Assembly: GCA_003021785.1 (NCBI GenBank)
Contig: PXQU01000007.1
Coordinates: 36,750 to 78,340, forward strand
From: Halobacteriales archaeon QH_7_65_31
Lineage (GTDB): Archaea; Halobacteriota; Halobacteria; Halobacteriales; Haloarculaceae
DNA length: 41,591 nt
Reading direction: 5' to 3'
Position 1 is the stretch's first letter, and the number at the start of each line of letters is the position of its first letter. The notes under the pieces are model-generated. The model did not search any database, had not been told where the DNA came from, and was given only the letters and a program-made list of their open reading frames with translations. A program made the position numbers and the translations under genes. Below are positions 8,138 through 15,056 of this stretch, piece after piece.

Positions 8138-10460
8138 CTCAGTCAGGCCAATTATTGCTGTCGCATCTGCTCGCCTCCGATACAATTACAGACAGACCAC
8201 GGATAAGGCCCCTCTTGCGGCATTGATGGGGGTGATTGTGGTTGTATTATCATGGATACTGATACTTCCGGGTGGAGAAGGAGCATATCATTACGGAACG
8301 ATGTACGCTGCAGGAGACGTCGATTCGGTGAGCAATACCATCCGTACAACAGGAGTTCGTATTTTTGTACTAATTCTACTGATGATGGTATTTCGCGCGG
8401 CGAACACGGTCGGCGAACTCGATAAGAGACAGCTGTTCGCATCGATAAATGTATCTCGACGAATACACATTACCGGTATAATTCTTTCCGAATGTGGGCT
8501 ATTAGGGTCAATTTTACTTGTACCAGCGGTGGCTGCAGCGATCGCATTCGGGATTGGTTCGGCCTCGGTAATCGGCGGTGTCTCACTGTTCTTGGGAGCA
8601 CTCCCGTTTGTACTCGTTGTTCCTGTCGTAGCGTATCCTATCGGCTTCTTTATTGATTATCTGATCAAGCGCGCTCCCGGTGGACAGATGGTGTCGGTAC
8701 TGCTTGGCCTGGGATTCATGCTAACGTATTTTCTGCTTATAATCCGATCAGATAGCATCGTTCCGTTACTGGTGGTGACACCGCTAAGTTTGTACGGAGA
8801 TGTACTGATGTCTCTCATGCCGAATGTAACAGTTTACACAGCGGGCGTGTCTCTGATAGCTGTATTGCCGCTGGTCTTGTTTCCAGTGTCGGTGTATGCG
8901 TCCGGATGGTTGGCCGATGGGGTTTGGTACGGGCCAGAAGCGAACACTCCGACTGCAACGGACCCAGATAATGAAGAAACTGCTATTTCACCGCTCAAAG
9001 AGACCGATACGTCACGCAGCATAACAGTTGCCAAATTAACAATTAGGCAAGCTATTCGTTCACCCTATATGTTGATATTTGCTATTCCGGGGATAGTAGC
9101 TACGGCAGTGGCCGGATACACGACGTTCACTAGTCCCGAATCTGCGAACAGCCTGCCATTGCTGTTCGTTTTCCTTGGTAGCGTCGCAGCTGGAAGCAGC
9201 TTTCCATTGAACCCACTGGGGAACGACGAGATCGCGCTACCATGGCTGTTCACTTCATTTGTGACGCCCGAAGAGTATGTTAAGGGTAAAGCGATAGCAA
9301 CGGTGCTCGTCGCTTTGCCGGTTCTCACCGTTTCTTCCGGGATCGTTGCAGTTCTGGCTGGATACAGTCTCCTGTCGCTACTGATACTACTCGGGATGGC
9401 GACCGCGGCTTCGATATGCATACCCTTTACAGCGGTCGGAATCGGAACCTTGGTTCCGAATTTCGAACGAACCGAGACGATTCAAGCAGCACGTACCGCA
9501 CTTCCGGACAGAGGGGCGATTACCTTGCTTTTTATCTCTGTATTCGTTTGTTGGCTTCCAGGCGGTACTGGGGTACTCCTGATAGCTCGTTCAGAGAGCA
9601 TGCAGATCACGACGATGATTGCAGGAGTCGGAGGGGGTCTAGGTTCGATACTTATCTTCGCAGCAGCTGGATGGATAGGCTATCGACTTGCAGTGCAACA
9701 GATATCTCGAGATATCGTTGATGGAACCGGCGGGGGGGTACGCACACGTAGTGATGTGATAGCTGCTGTCGGTTTAGATAGACGCATCGGTAGTATAGTA
9801 ATATGTTCCAGTGTTCTGGTAGCCGCGTTCGGCATGACGACCCTGTTTGCGGCTCCGCTGATTGCCGTATTCGGACAGGGGATAGTTGAATCGCCGTTAT
9901 TACAGATATTAATAACGTTTGGAGGATATGTGACTGCCGCTGGGCTCTATATTCGCCTTTCCAAGCGTGGGGTGCAGTTTCTAGACATTGAACGTCCGAC
10001 ACGAACTGAAGTAGTTGTAGCTCTAGCCACGTTCGGTGCAATCCTCATCGTCCAGTTAATAGGAACAGGGCTTACTCCATCCGGGGGGACGGCATTAGGA
10101 ACCAACATGAATGTTGAATCTGTCATGCTGTTACTTGCCATTATCGTGTCTGGAGCGTTCTTCATCCCAGTAGCCGAGGAATTACTTTTCAGAAACATTC
10201 TACAGAAAATCCTCAGCAAAAACATATCAGCACAGATTGCAATCGTTTCAGTGAGTCTCGTGTTTATGTTACTACATATTGGGAACTACTCGTTAACAAC
10301 TCCTGTGCAGGCCGGTATCGGACTCTCATCGGTCTTTGTTCAGTCTATCGTGCTCGGTTTAGCGTACGAGCGAACTGAAAATATACTTGTTCCAATCTCT
10401 GCACACGCAATCTATAATTTAATTGCATATTCAACGCTTACAGCCAGCCTTGTTGGATGA
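8130..10460 (+). CDS. ABC-2 type permease fused to a C-terminal CPBP intramembrane protease domain
   Basis: This is a 776-residue polytopic membrane protein. The first roughly 550 residues hold many hydrophobic segments arranged like an ABC-2/NatB-type exporter permease, with a charged cytoplasmic insert near residues 270-300. The C-terminal part is a CPBP (CAAX protease and bacteriocin-processing) domain. Its three motifs are intact: EELLFR with E683 and E684, FMLLH with H716, and HAIYN with H759 and N763. CPBP proteins are glutamic intramembrane proteases, known in bacteria for prenyl-protein cleavage and for bacteriocin maturation or self-immunity. The fusion puts export and proteolysis in one polypeptide. 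It overlaps the ATPase gene by 8 bases, so the two form one unit. Base use is AT-rich. Peptide export, maturation or immunity is an inference from context. Confidence 0.85.
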   Translation: MADSVRPIIAVASARLRYNYRQTTDKAPLAALMGVIVVVLSWILILPGGEGAYHYGTMYAAGDVDSVSNTIRTTGVRIFVLILLMMVFRAANTVGELDKRQLFASINVSRRIHITGIILSECGLLGSILLVPAVAAAIAFGIGSASVIGGVSLFLGALPFVLVVPVVAYPIGFFIDYLIKRAPGGQMVSVLLGLGFMLTYFLLIIRSDSIVPLLVVTPLSLYGDVLMSLMPNVTVYTAGVSLIAVLPLVLFPVSVYASGWLADGVWYGPEANTPTATDPDNEETAISPLKETDTSRSITVAKLTIRQAIRSPYMLIFAIPGIVATAVAGYTTFTSPESANSLPLLFVFLGSVAAGSSFPLNPLGNDEIALPWLFTSFVTPEEYVKGKAIATVLVALPVLTVSSGIVAVLAGYSLLSLLILLGMATAASICIPFTAVGIGTLVPNFERTETIQAARTALPDRGAITLLFISVFVCWLPGGTGVLLIARSESMQITTMIAGVGGGLGSILIFAAAGWIGYRLAVQQISRDIVDGTGGGVRTRSDVIAAVGLDRRIGSIVICSSVLVAAFGMTTLFAAPLIAVFGQGIVESPLLQILITFGGYVTAAGLYIRLSKRGVQFLDIERPTRTEVVVALATFGAILIVQLIGTGLTPSGGTALGTNMNVESVMLLLAIIVSGAFFIPVAEELLFRNILQKILSKNISAQIAIVSVSLVFMLLHIGNYSLTTPVQAGIGLSSVFVQSIVLGLAYERTENILVPISAHAIYNLIAYSTLTASLVG

Positions 10461-10734
10461 ATATCAGTACTTTGTCAAATATTTTCGTATGATTACGCAT
10501 ATAAGAGTCGCCGCAGGATGAGATTAGATCTCAAGAGCTACTGTGACATTTGAAGGTTATCTTGCAGTGGTGATACTAATATTTGAGTTAATTCAGTGTA
10601 TGAGATGCTTCACGGCAATATCGTCTTGTATCGCGTCAACTTCTATATAGTATCGTTACCACATCAACTGTGTTCCTTGCTGAGTAAGATAGTGTATAAT
10701 CGACCGCCAAATGAACGACCGTTCGGATCGTCTG
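10461..10734. other. AT-rich spacer, no gene seen
   Basis: These 274 bases separate the transporter unit from the convergent alpha/beta hydrolase. They are AT-rich with scattered stops in all frames, and contain no further copy of the peptide genes. They probably mark the right edge of the acquired block. Confidence 0.5.
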
Positions 10735-11340
10735 CTACAACCGGTTACACAGAAACCCACCGACCGCCGCTGCAACCGCTTGCGACTGCCCGACGAAGTG
10801 GTGGTCTGCGCTCATCGCCTCGACAGTAAAGCCGACCGCACGGGCCCGCTCGACGACTGGTTGCCACTCAGCGGTCGTATCCCGCTCACCGTAGAGGACG
10901 TAGCCCGGACAGTCGACCTCGTCGAGTGCCGCCGTCGCATCAAGCGCCTCCGAGAGCCGCGACGCCGGTGCGAGCGCGGCGACTGCCGTCGGTGGCGTTC
11001 CGGCGGCGCTCTCGCGAGCAGCCGCGAGCAGGGCGAGACAGCCGCCGAAGGAGTAGCCGAACAGGCCGACGCGGTCGTACCGCTCTCGCGCCCACGCTGT
11101 GGCGTTTCGCGCGTCGGTCAGCTCACCGTCTCCCTCGTCCCACGGCCCGTAGTCGAAGCGAAGCGTGGCGATGTCGGTCGCGAGCCGCTCGCTCACGGCT
11201 TCGAGTCGGGTGTCGGTCCGTTTCCCGCCCATCTGTGGATGCGGCGGGCAGGCGACGACACAGGCGTCGGTGTCGGGTGAATCGAGCGTCGCGTCGACCT
11301 CGCGTGCGCCGGGAACGAGGATAGTCTCACTGTCAGTCAT
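10735..11340 (-). CDS. Alpha/beta hydrolase (dienelactone hydrolase-like)
   Basis: This is a 201-residue cytoplasmic serine hydrolase. The nucleophile elbow GYSFGG places S97. An early CPPHPQMGG segment resembles the oxyanion-hole loop of this small hydrolase group. The acid is probably the Asp of LYGERDTT, and the base one of the two His in ADHHFVG near the C-terminus. The whole fold fits the compact dienelactone hydrolase-like class found widely in haloarchaea. It lies 20 bases downstream of the MoaB-like gene on the same strand and may be cotranscribed with it. The substrate cannot be inferred. Confidence 0.85.
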   Translation of the reverse strand: MTDSETILVPGAREVDATLDSPDTDACVVACPPHPQMGGKRTDTRLEAVSERLATDIATLRFDYGPWDEGDGELTDARNATAWARERYDRVGLFGYSFGGCLALLAAARESAAGTPPTAVAALAPASRLSEALDATAALDEVDCPGYVLYGERDTTAEWQPVVERARAVGFTVEAMSADHHFVGQSQAVAAAVGGFLCNRL

Positions 11341-11360
11341 ACGCGCCGTTCGACGCCGCG

Positions 11361-11954
11361 TTACTTCGCGGCTTCGTCTGGCTCGCTCGCGTCGCTCGGC
11401 TCGTCCGACGCATCGTCTCGGGCGAGTCCGGCAAGATGCGGGGCCTCGGGGAGAACGAGCTCCTCGACGCCAAGTTCGACGGCCTGTTCGGAGCCGGGGA
11501 GACAGAAGACGGGAACACCGGCGACGATGCCGGCGACGGCCCGCGTGCCGACGACCCGCGTGCCGATATCGTCGATGGACCGTCGGCGGAACAGCTCGCC
11601 GAAGCCGGGGAGTGTCTTCGCGAACAGCGGCTCGACGGCCTCGACCGTCACGTCGTCCGGTGAGACGCCGGTCCCGCCCGTCGTGATGACGGTATCGGTG
11701 TCCTCACGCTTCGAGAGCCGCCCGACGATGCTCTGTATCGTATCGTGGTCGTCGGGGACGAGTTCGCGCTGGACGAGTTCGTGACCGGTCTCCGTGATAG
11801 CGGTCGCGATCGCGTCACCGGAGGGGTCGTCGTCCAGCGACCGCGTGGAGGAGACGGTGACGACGCTCACCCCGAGCGCGTCGATGTCGTCGTGATGGTG
11901 GTCGTGGTCGGTAGAGGGCTCGTGACCGCCGTGTGTGTCGTGACCGTTGCCCAT
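11361..11954 (-). CDS. moaB: MoaB/MogA-family molybdenum cofactor protein with His-rich N-terminus
   Basis: This 197-residue protein belongs to the MoaB/MogA family, which adenylates molybdopterin during molybdenum cofactor synthesis. The signature [11 protein letters not shown], the LPGFGELFR segment and the VFCLPGS motif are clear. The first 22 residues are unusual: they contain nine His among Gly and Asp, a likely metal-binding tail, and the family core starts only around residue 27. The C-terminus adds an acidic Ser/Asp/Glu tail. An AGTTAT patch centred about 26 bases upstream (11977-11982) fits a leaderless start at 11954. The preceding same-strand gene ends at 11979. Confidence 0.88.
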   Translation of the reverse strand: MGNGHDTHGGHEPSTDHDHHHDDIDALGVSVVTVSSTRSLDDDPSGDAIATAITETGHELVQRELVPDDHDTIQSIVGRLSKREDTDTVITTGGTGVSPDDVTVEAVEPLFAKTLPGFGELFRRRSIDDIGTRVVGTRAVAGIVAGVPVFCLPGSEQAVELGVEELVLPEAPHLAGLARDDASDEPSDASEPDEAAK

Positions 11955-11978
11955 ACCTGCCGTGGGGAGGCGCGGTAG

Positions 11979-12416
11979 TTATGTCTCGTGTTCGCGACCA
12001 CGGACGAGCGGGACGCCGACGGCCGCGACGAGCGTCCCAACGACGAGCGGGGCGACGACGCGCTCGCGGTCCCACGAGCCACACGGCTCACTATCGGTCG
12101 CCGTGACGACGAGATACGAGTCCTCACCGCGCGTGACGACGGCTGTCGGGAGTGTCCCTTCGGTGAGTGCACTGCCGCCGGCGTCACGAACGGCCGTGAA
12201 CAGCGTCCGGTTCTCCGCGCTGAGGTTCGCGAACGCGAGCCGTTCGTACTCGTCGAGCGAGCCGTCGACGCGGTCGGTGTCGGTGATCTGCGTGTAGGCG
12301 GCGTTCGCACACTGGCGGGCGTCAAGCTGGGCGGCCGCGCCGCTGCCCGCGAGCGCCAGTCCACAGACGAACAGCGCGAGACCGAGATACGTCCAGCGTG
12401 TCGTCCGGCGCGTCAC
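11979..12416 (-). CDS. Membrane-anchored exported protein, function unknown
   Basis: This is a 145-residue protein with an N-terminal hydrophobic segment (about residues 10-29, ending GAAAQLDA) that could be a cleaved signal peptide. A second membrane helix lies near the C-terminus (VVAPLVVGTLVAAVGVPLV), followed by a charged RGREHET end. Between them is an extracellular domain of about 85 residues with two Cys (ARQCANAAY and SEPCGSW) and N-linked sequons such as NLS and NRT. I do not recognise a family. The start is GTG. It is divergent from the dehydrogenase gene, with 80 bases between the two starts. Confidence 0.7.
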   Translation of the reverse strand: MTRRTTRWTYLGLALFVCGLALAGSGAAAQLDARQCANAAYTQITDTDRVDGSLDEYERLAFANLSAENRTLFTAVRDAGGSALTEGTLPTAVVTRGEDSYLVVTATDSEPCGSWDRERVVAPLVVGTLVAAVGVPLVRGREHET

Positions 12417-12496
12417 ACGAGTTGCTTCGACCGCGCGAGCAAGGGCCTTTTGTATCTGTTCGGCACGTCTTTGTGTACACGGTCCAACAGCCGGCT

Positions 12497-13534
12497 ATGG
12501 ACGGTATCTTCTACGAGGAGCACGGCGGGACGGACGTCCTCCAGTACGGCCACCTCCCCGACCCCGAACCCGGTCGCGGGGAGGTGCTCGTCGATGTGAA
12601 GGCAGGGGCGTTGAATCATCTCGACATCTGGACGCGAAAGGGGATGCCCTCGCCCGGCGAGTTCCCGCATATCCCCGGTTCCGACGCAGCCGGTGTCGTC
12701 GCCGCGGTCGGTGCAGACGTGACCCGATTCGACGAGGGTGACCACGTCGCCGTCGCCGCCGGCTCCTACTGTGGTGAGTGTGAACACTGCCGCGCGGGCG
12801 AGCAGTCCCAGTGTGTCGAGTACACCATCATCGGCGAGCACTCGACCGGCGTTCACGCCGAGCAGACGACGCTTCCGGCGGAGAATCTCGTCGCCGTCCC
12901 CGAGCACGTCGAGTTTGAGACGGCCGCGGCCGCACCGCTCGTCTTCCAGACCGCGTGGCGGATGCTCCACTCGCGCGCGGAGATCGAGGCCGGCGAATCG
13001 GTGCTCGTGCTCGGGGCGTCTGGCGGTGTCGGCCACGCCGCCGTCCAGATCGCCGACCACGCCGGCTGTGAGGTGTTCGCCACCGGCTCGACGGAAGCGA
13101 AGCTGGACGCCGCCCGCAAGCTAGGCGCAGACCACGCCGTCAACTACGAGCGGGAGCCGTTCGACGAGTTCGTCGAGAGCCGGACGGACGGCCGTGGCGT
13201 CGATGTCGTCGTGGACCACATCGGCGGCGCGACGTGGGACGCGTCGATGAACTCGCTCGCGAAGGCGGGCCGGCTCGTCACCTGCGGGGCGACCGGCGGA
13301 CCGACCGTCGAGGTGAACGTCGCCGACCTGTTCTGGCAGCAGTACGACATCCTCGGGTCGACGATGGGGGCAAACGCCGATATCGACGCCGTGCTCGATC
13401 GCGTCTGGGACGGCACGTTCGAGCCGCAGATCCGCGACGTGTTGCCGATGAGCGAGATCGCGACCGCCCACGAACTGCTCGAAAACCGCGAGGGGTTCGG
13501 GAAGGTCGTGATCGTCCCCGACAGCGAGCGATGA
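12497..13534 (+). CDS. Zinc-binding MDR-family alcohol dehydrogenase/quinone reductase-like
   Basis: This 345-residue medium-chain dehydrogenase/reductase has a GroES-like N-terminal half and a Rossmann half with LGASGGVGHAAVQ. The structural zinc site is complete (C92, C95, C98 and C106 in YCGECEHC plus SQC). At the position of the first catalytic zinc ligand there is N40 (ALNHLDIW) instead of Cys, so the enzyme may lack catalytic zinc and act more like a quinone oxidoreductase or reductase. The ATG at 12497 was preferred because homology starts there and a TCTTTG box lies 25 bases before it. Its TGA overlaps the ATG of the next gene (ATGA). Confidence 0.9.
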   Translation: MDGIFYEEHGGTDVLQYGHLPDPEPGRGEVLVDVKAGALNHLDIWTRKGMPSPGEFPHIPGSDAAGVVAAVGADVTRFDEGDHVAVAAGSYCGECEHCRAGEQSQCVEYTIIGEHSTGVHAEQTTLPAENLVAVPEHVEFETAAAAPLVFQTAWRMLHSRAEIEAGESVLVLGASGGVGHAAVQIADHAGCEVFATGSTEAKLDAARKLGADHAVNYEREPFDEFVESRTDGRGVDVVVDHIGGATWDASMNSLAKAGRLVTCGATGGPTVEVNVADLFWQQYDILGSTMGANADIDAVLDRVWDGTFEPQIRDVLPMSEIATAHELLENREGFGKVVIVPDSER

Positions 13535-13812
13535 GCGACGACACCGACGACGGCTACGTCTACACGCCGGAGGGCGACCACGGCGTCAAGCCGGAGAACC
13601 GCGACCGCGAGTTCGGGCTCCGCGGCTGGATTCTCGTCGGCTGGCTGGTGGTGTCGCTGATTATCGTCCCCGGGCTGCTGCTCTACATCCCCGAGGCCGG
13701 CAGCTTCGCGAAGTCGCTGGGACTCGGCTACCGGGACGCGTTCCTCGTGCTCCCGCTGATTCCGGCGCTCGGGCTCGGCGTGTTGAGTATCTGGGCGACG
13801 ACGCGGCCGTAG
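13531..13812 (+). CDS. Small two-helix membrane protein, function unknown
   Basis: This is a 93-residue protein with an acidic N-terminal cytoplasmic tail of about 35 residues. Two membrane helices follow (around GWLVVSLIIVPGLLLYI and FLVLPLIPALGLGVLSI), with a short polar loop between. No domain was recognised. It overlaps the dehydrogenase stop by four bases, so the two are translationally coupled and probably functionally linked, for example by membrane attachment or a redox role. That link is inference. Confidence 0.75.
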   Translation: MSDDTDDGYVYTPEGDHGVKPENRDREFGLRGWILVGWLVVSLIIVPGLLLYIPEAGSFAKSLGLGYRDAFLVLPLIPALGLGVLSIWATTRP

Positions 13813-13863
13813 TAGCGCGACCGTCGGGTACTGCTCTCGTATATCTGAGAGCCGTCCAAAGAC

Positions 13864-13869
13864 ATAATA
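13864..13869 (+). promoter_or_regulatory. TATA-like box for the winged-helix gene
   Basis: ATAATA is centred about 25.5 bases before the ATG at 13892 and only about 16 before the ATG at 13883. It therefore favours 13892 as the start. Confidence 0.5.
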
Positions 13870-13891
13870 GACCGAGACGCGTATGACGAGT

Positions 13892-14449
13892 ATGACCGAC
13901 GGTGGACTCGGCTCGTGGACCGACGGACGCTCGTCCCGGGAGCAGGTCAGAGAGATCGCGACGACGCTCACAGAGCCTCGATCCGTCGAGTGGGTACGCG
14001 AACAGGCAGGGGTGTCGTCGTGGCAGACCGCGAAAGACGAGCTATCGATGCTCGTCGAGTTCGGGCAGGTGCAGGCCGTCGAGGGCGACGACGGGAACAC
14101 CAAGTACGCGCCGAACTACCAGCTCCGATACTTCGACGAGCTGACCGAGCTCATCAATACCCACACGCGGGCAGAGCTTCGCGGAGAGATCGCGTCCATC
14201 CAGACTGAGATCGACGAGTGGAGAGACGAGTTCAGCGTCGACTCTCGCGACGAGTTGGAGTCGACGCTCACCGACGACGGACTCGATAGCGGAGCCATTC
14301 GGAGTCGGAACCGCGTGTTACGGCGGTGGGAGCGCTACGAGGATAACAAGCGCCTGCTACACCACGCGCTGGAGCTCTACGACGATGCTCGGGAGCTCCA
14401 TCCCGGACGGACCGACTCGTCGAACCCCTCACCGCCGCTTTCTCAGTAG
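13892..14449 (+). CDS. Winged-helix regulator (DUF7342-like)
   Basis: This is a 185-residue probable DNA-binding protein. Residues about 16-75 form a winged helix-turn-helix: REIATTLTEPRSVEWV, then REQAGVSSWQTAKDELSMLVEFGQV, then a wing ending in TKYAPN. The C-terminal half is charged and alpha-helical (IQTEIDEWRDEFSVDS), a pattern I associate with haloarchaeal DUF7342 regulators. It is followed after 8 bases by a gene of the type that usually accompanies DUF7342 proteins, so the two probably form a regulator-partner cassette, perhaps toxin-antitoxin-like. An ATG nine bases upstream is the alternative start; promoter spacing decides for 13892. Confidence 0.75.
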   Translation: MTDGGLGSWTDGRSSREQVREIATTLTEPRSVEWVREQAGVSSWQTAKDELSMLVEFGQVQAVEGDDGNTKYAPNYQLRYFDELTELINTHTRAELRGEIASIQTEIDEWRDEFSVDSRDELESTLTDDGLDSGAIRSRNRVLRRWERYEDNKRLLHHALELYDDARELHPGRTDSSNPSPPLSQ

Positions 14450-14457
14450 GCCGGAGC

Positions 14458-14964
14458 GTGCTCTTTCTCGCCAATCGCGCGAACCTCGACACGCGGACGC
14501 TCCTGAGTCGGATTCACAATCGGTTCCAGACACAAGTTCCGAACGAAGAGTCCCCGGTCGAGCAGGTGCGGTATCGGACATCGACCGGGAACAAAGTCGG
14601 TGTCCGGGTGACGGTCACACCGGAGGCGTTTCTCCGCACGTCTCATCCCGTCGATGAAGCGGAGATACAGATCGTGTTCGATTTTCCGCAGACGCACTCG
14701 TACGACTTCTACGAGATTCAGTGGGTCGAGGCGGATCGCGATCTCATGATCGGCTGGCATCAGGACGAGACGCATACGGATCTCGGCGAGTGTCACCTCC
14801 AAGTCGATTACCGGGGTGAGACCGTACAGCGAGCGGAAGCCGAGTTCATCGATACACACCCGCTGAACGTGCTCGACCGGCGACTCGGCCACTTCGTAGC
14901 GGTGCTCGACGCGCTGACGTGGAACGACGGCGTTCCGTCTCTCCCGGGCCAAAGCGTCCGGTGA
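14458..14964 (+). CDS. Partner protein of the winged-helix regulator, function unknown
   Basis: This is a 168-residue soluble protein. The C-terminal two thirds carry an alternating pattern ending in YEIQWVEADRDLMIGWHQD, then ECHLQVDYRG, then FIDTHPLNVLDRRLGHFV and a final helix. This resembles, from memory, the small haloarchaeal proteins paired with DUF7342 regulators (a W...HxD...H segment followed by a long helix). It starts with GTG eight bases after the regulator. Its TGA stop at 14962-14964 lies just inside the sequence flanking the adjacent TnpB element, so the C-terminal residues may have been replaced when the element inserted. The biochemical role is unknown. Confidence 0.65.
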   Translation: MLFLANRANLDTRTLLSRIHNRFQTQVPNEESPVEQVRYRTSTGNKVGVRVTVTPEAFLRTSHPVDEAEIQIVFDFPQTHSYDFYEIQWVEADRDLMIGWHQDETHTDLGECHLQVDYRGETVQRAEAEFIDTHPLNVLDRRLGHFVAVLDALTWNDGVPSLPGQSVR

Positions 14965-14968
14965 ACCG

Positions 14969-15045
14969 CCTCGGGGTCAAGTGGTTCGAGACGCCGTAGG
15001 CGTCTCGTCATCACGGAAATCGGAGATTTCCGTACGACCCCGAGG
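14969..15045 (-). ncRNA. Probable TnpB omega RNA 3' part / element right end with nested hairpins
   Basis: A perfect outer stem of 10 base pairs (CCTCGGGGTC at 14969-14978 with GACCCCGAGG at 15036-15045) encloses two perfect hairpins. The first is 14987-15007 (nine pairs, three-base loop); the second is 15013-15033 (ACGGAAATC with GATTTCCGT, loop GGA). The structure begins 12 bases past the tnpB stop, on the side where IS200/IS605-type elements have their right end and where the TnpB guide RNA (omega or reRNA) is made. The position and structure are seen; the RNA itself and its exact end are inferred. Confidence 0.7.
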
Positions 15046-15056
15046 CTTCCCGTGGA

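Noticed and set aside
14969..15045. Reading the nested hairpins as a simple terminator for the plus-strand gene
   Set aside because: No oligo-T run follows and archaea rarely use hairpin terminators; the position at the tnpB 3' end fits an element end better.
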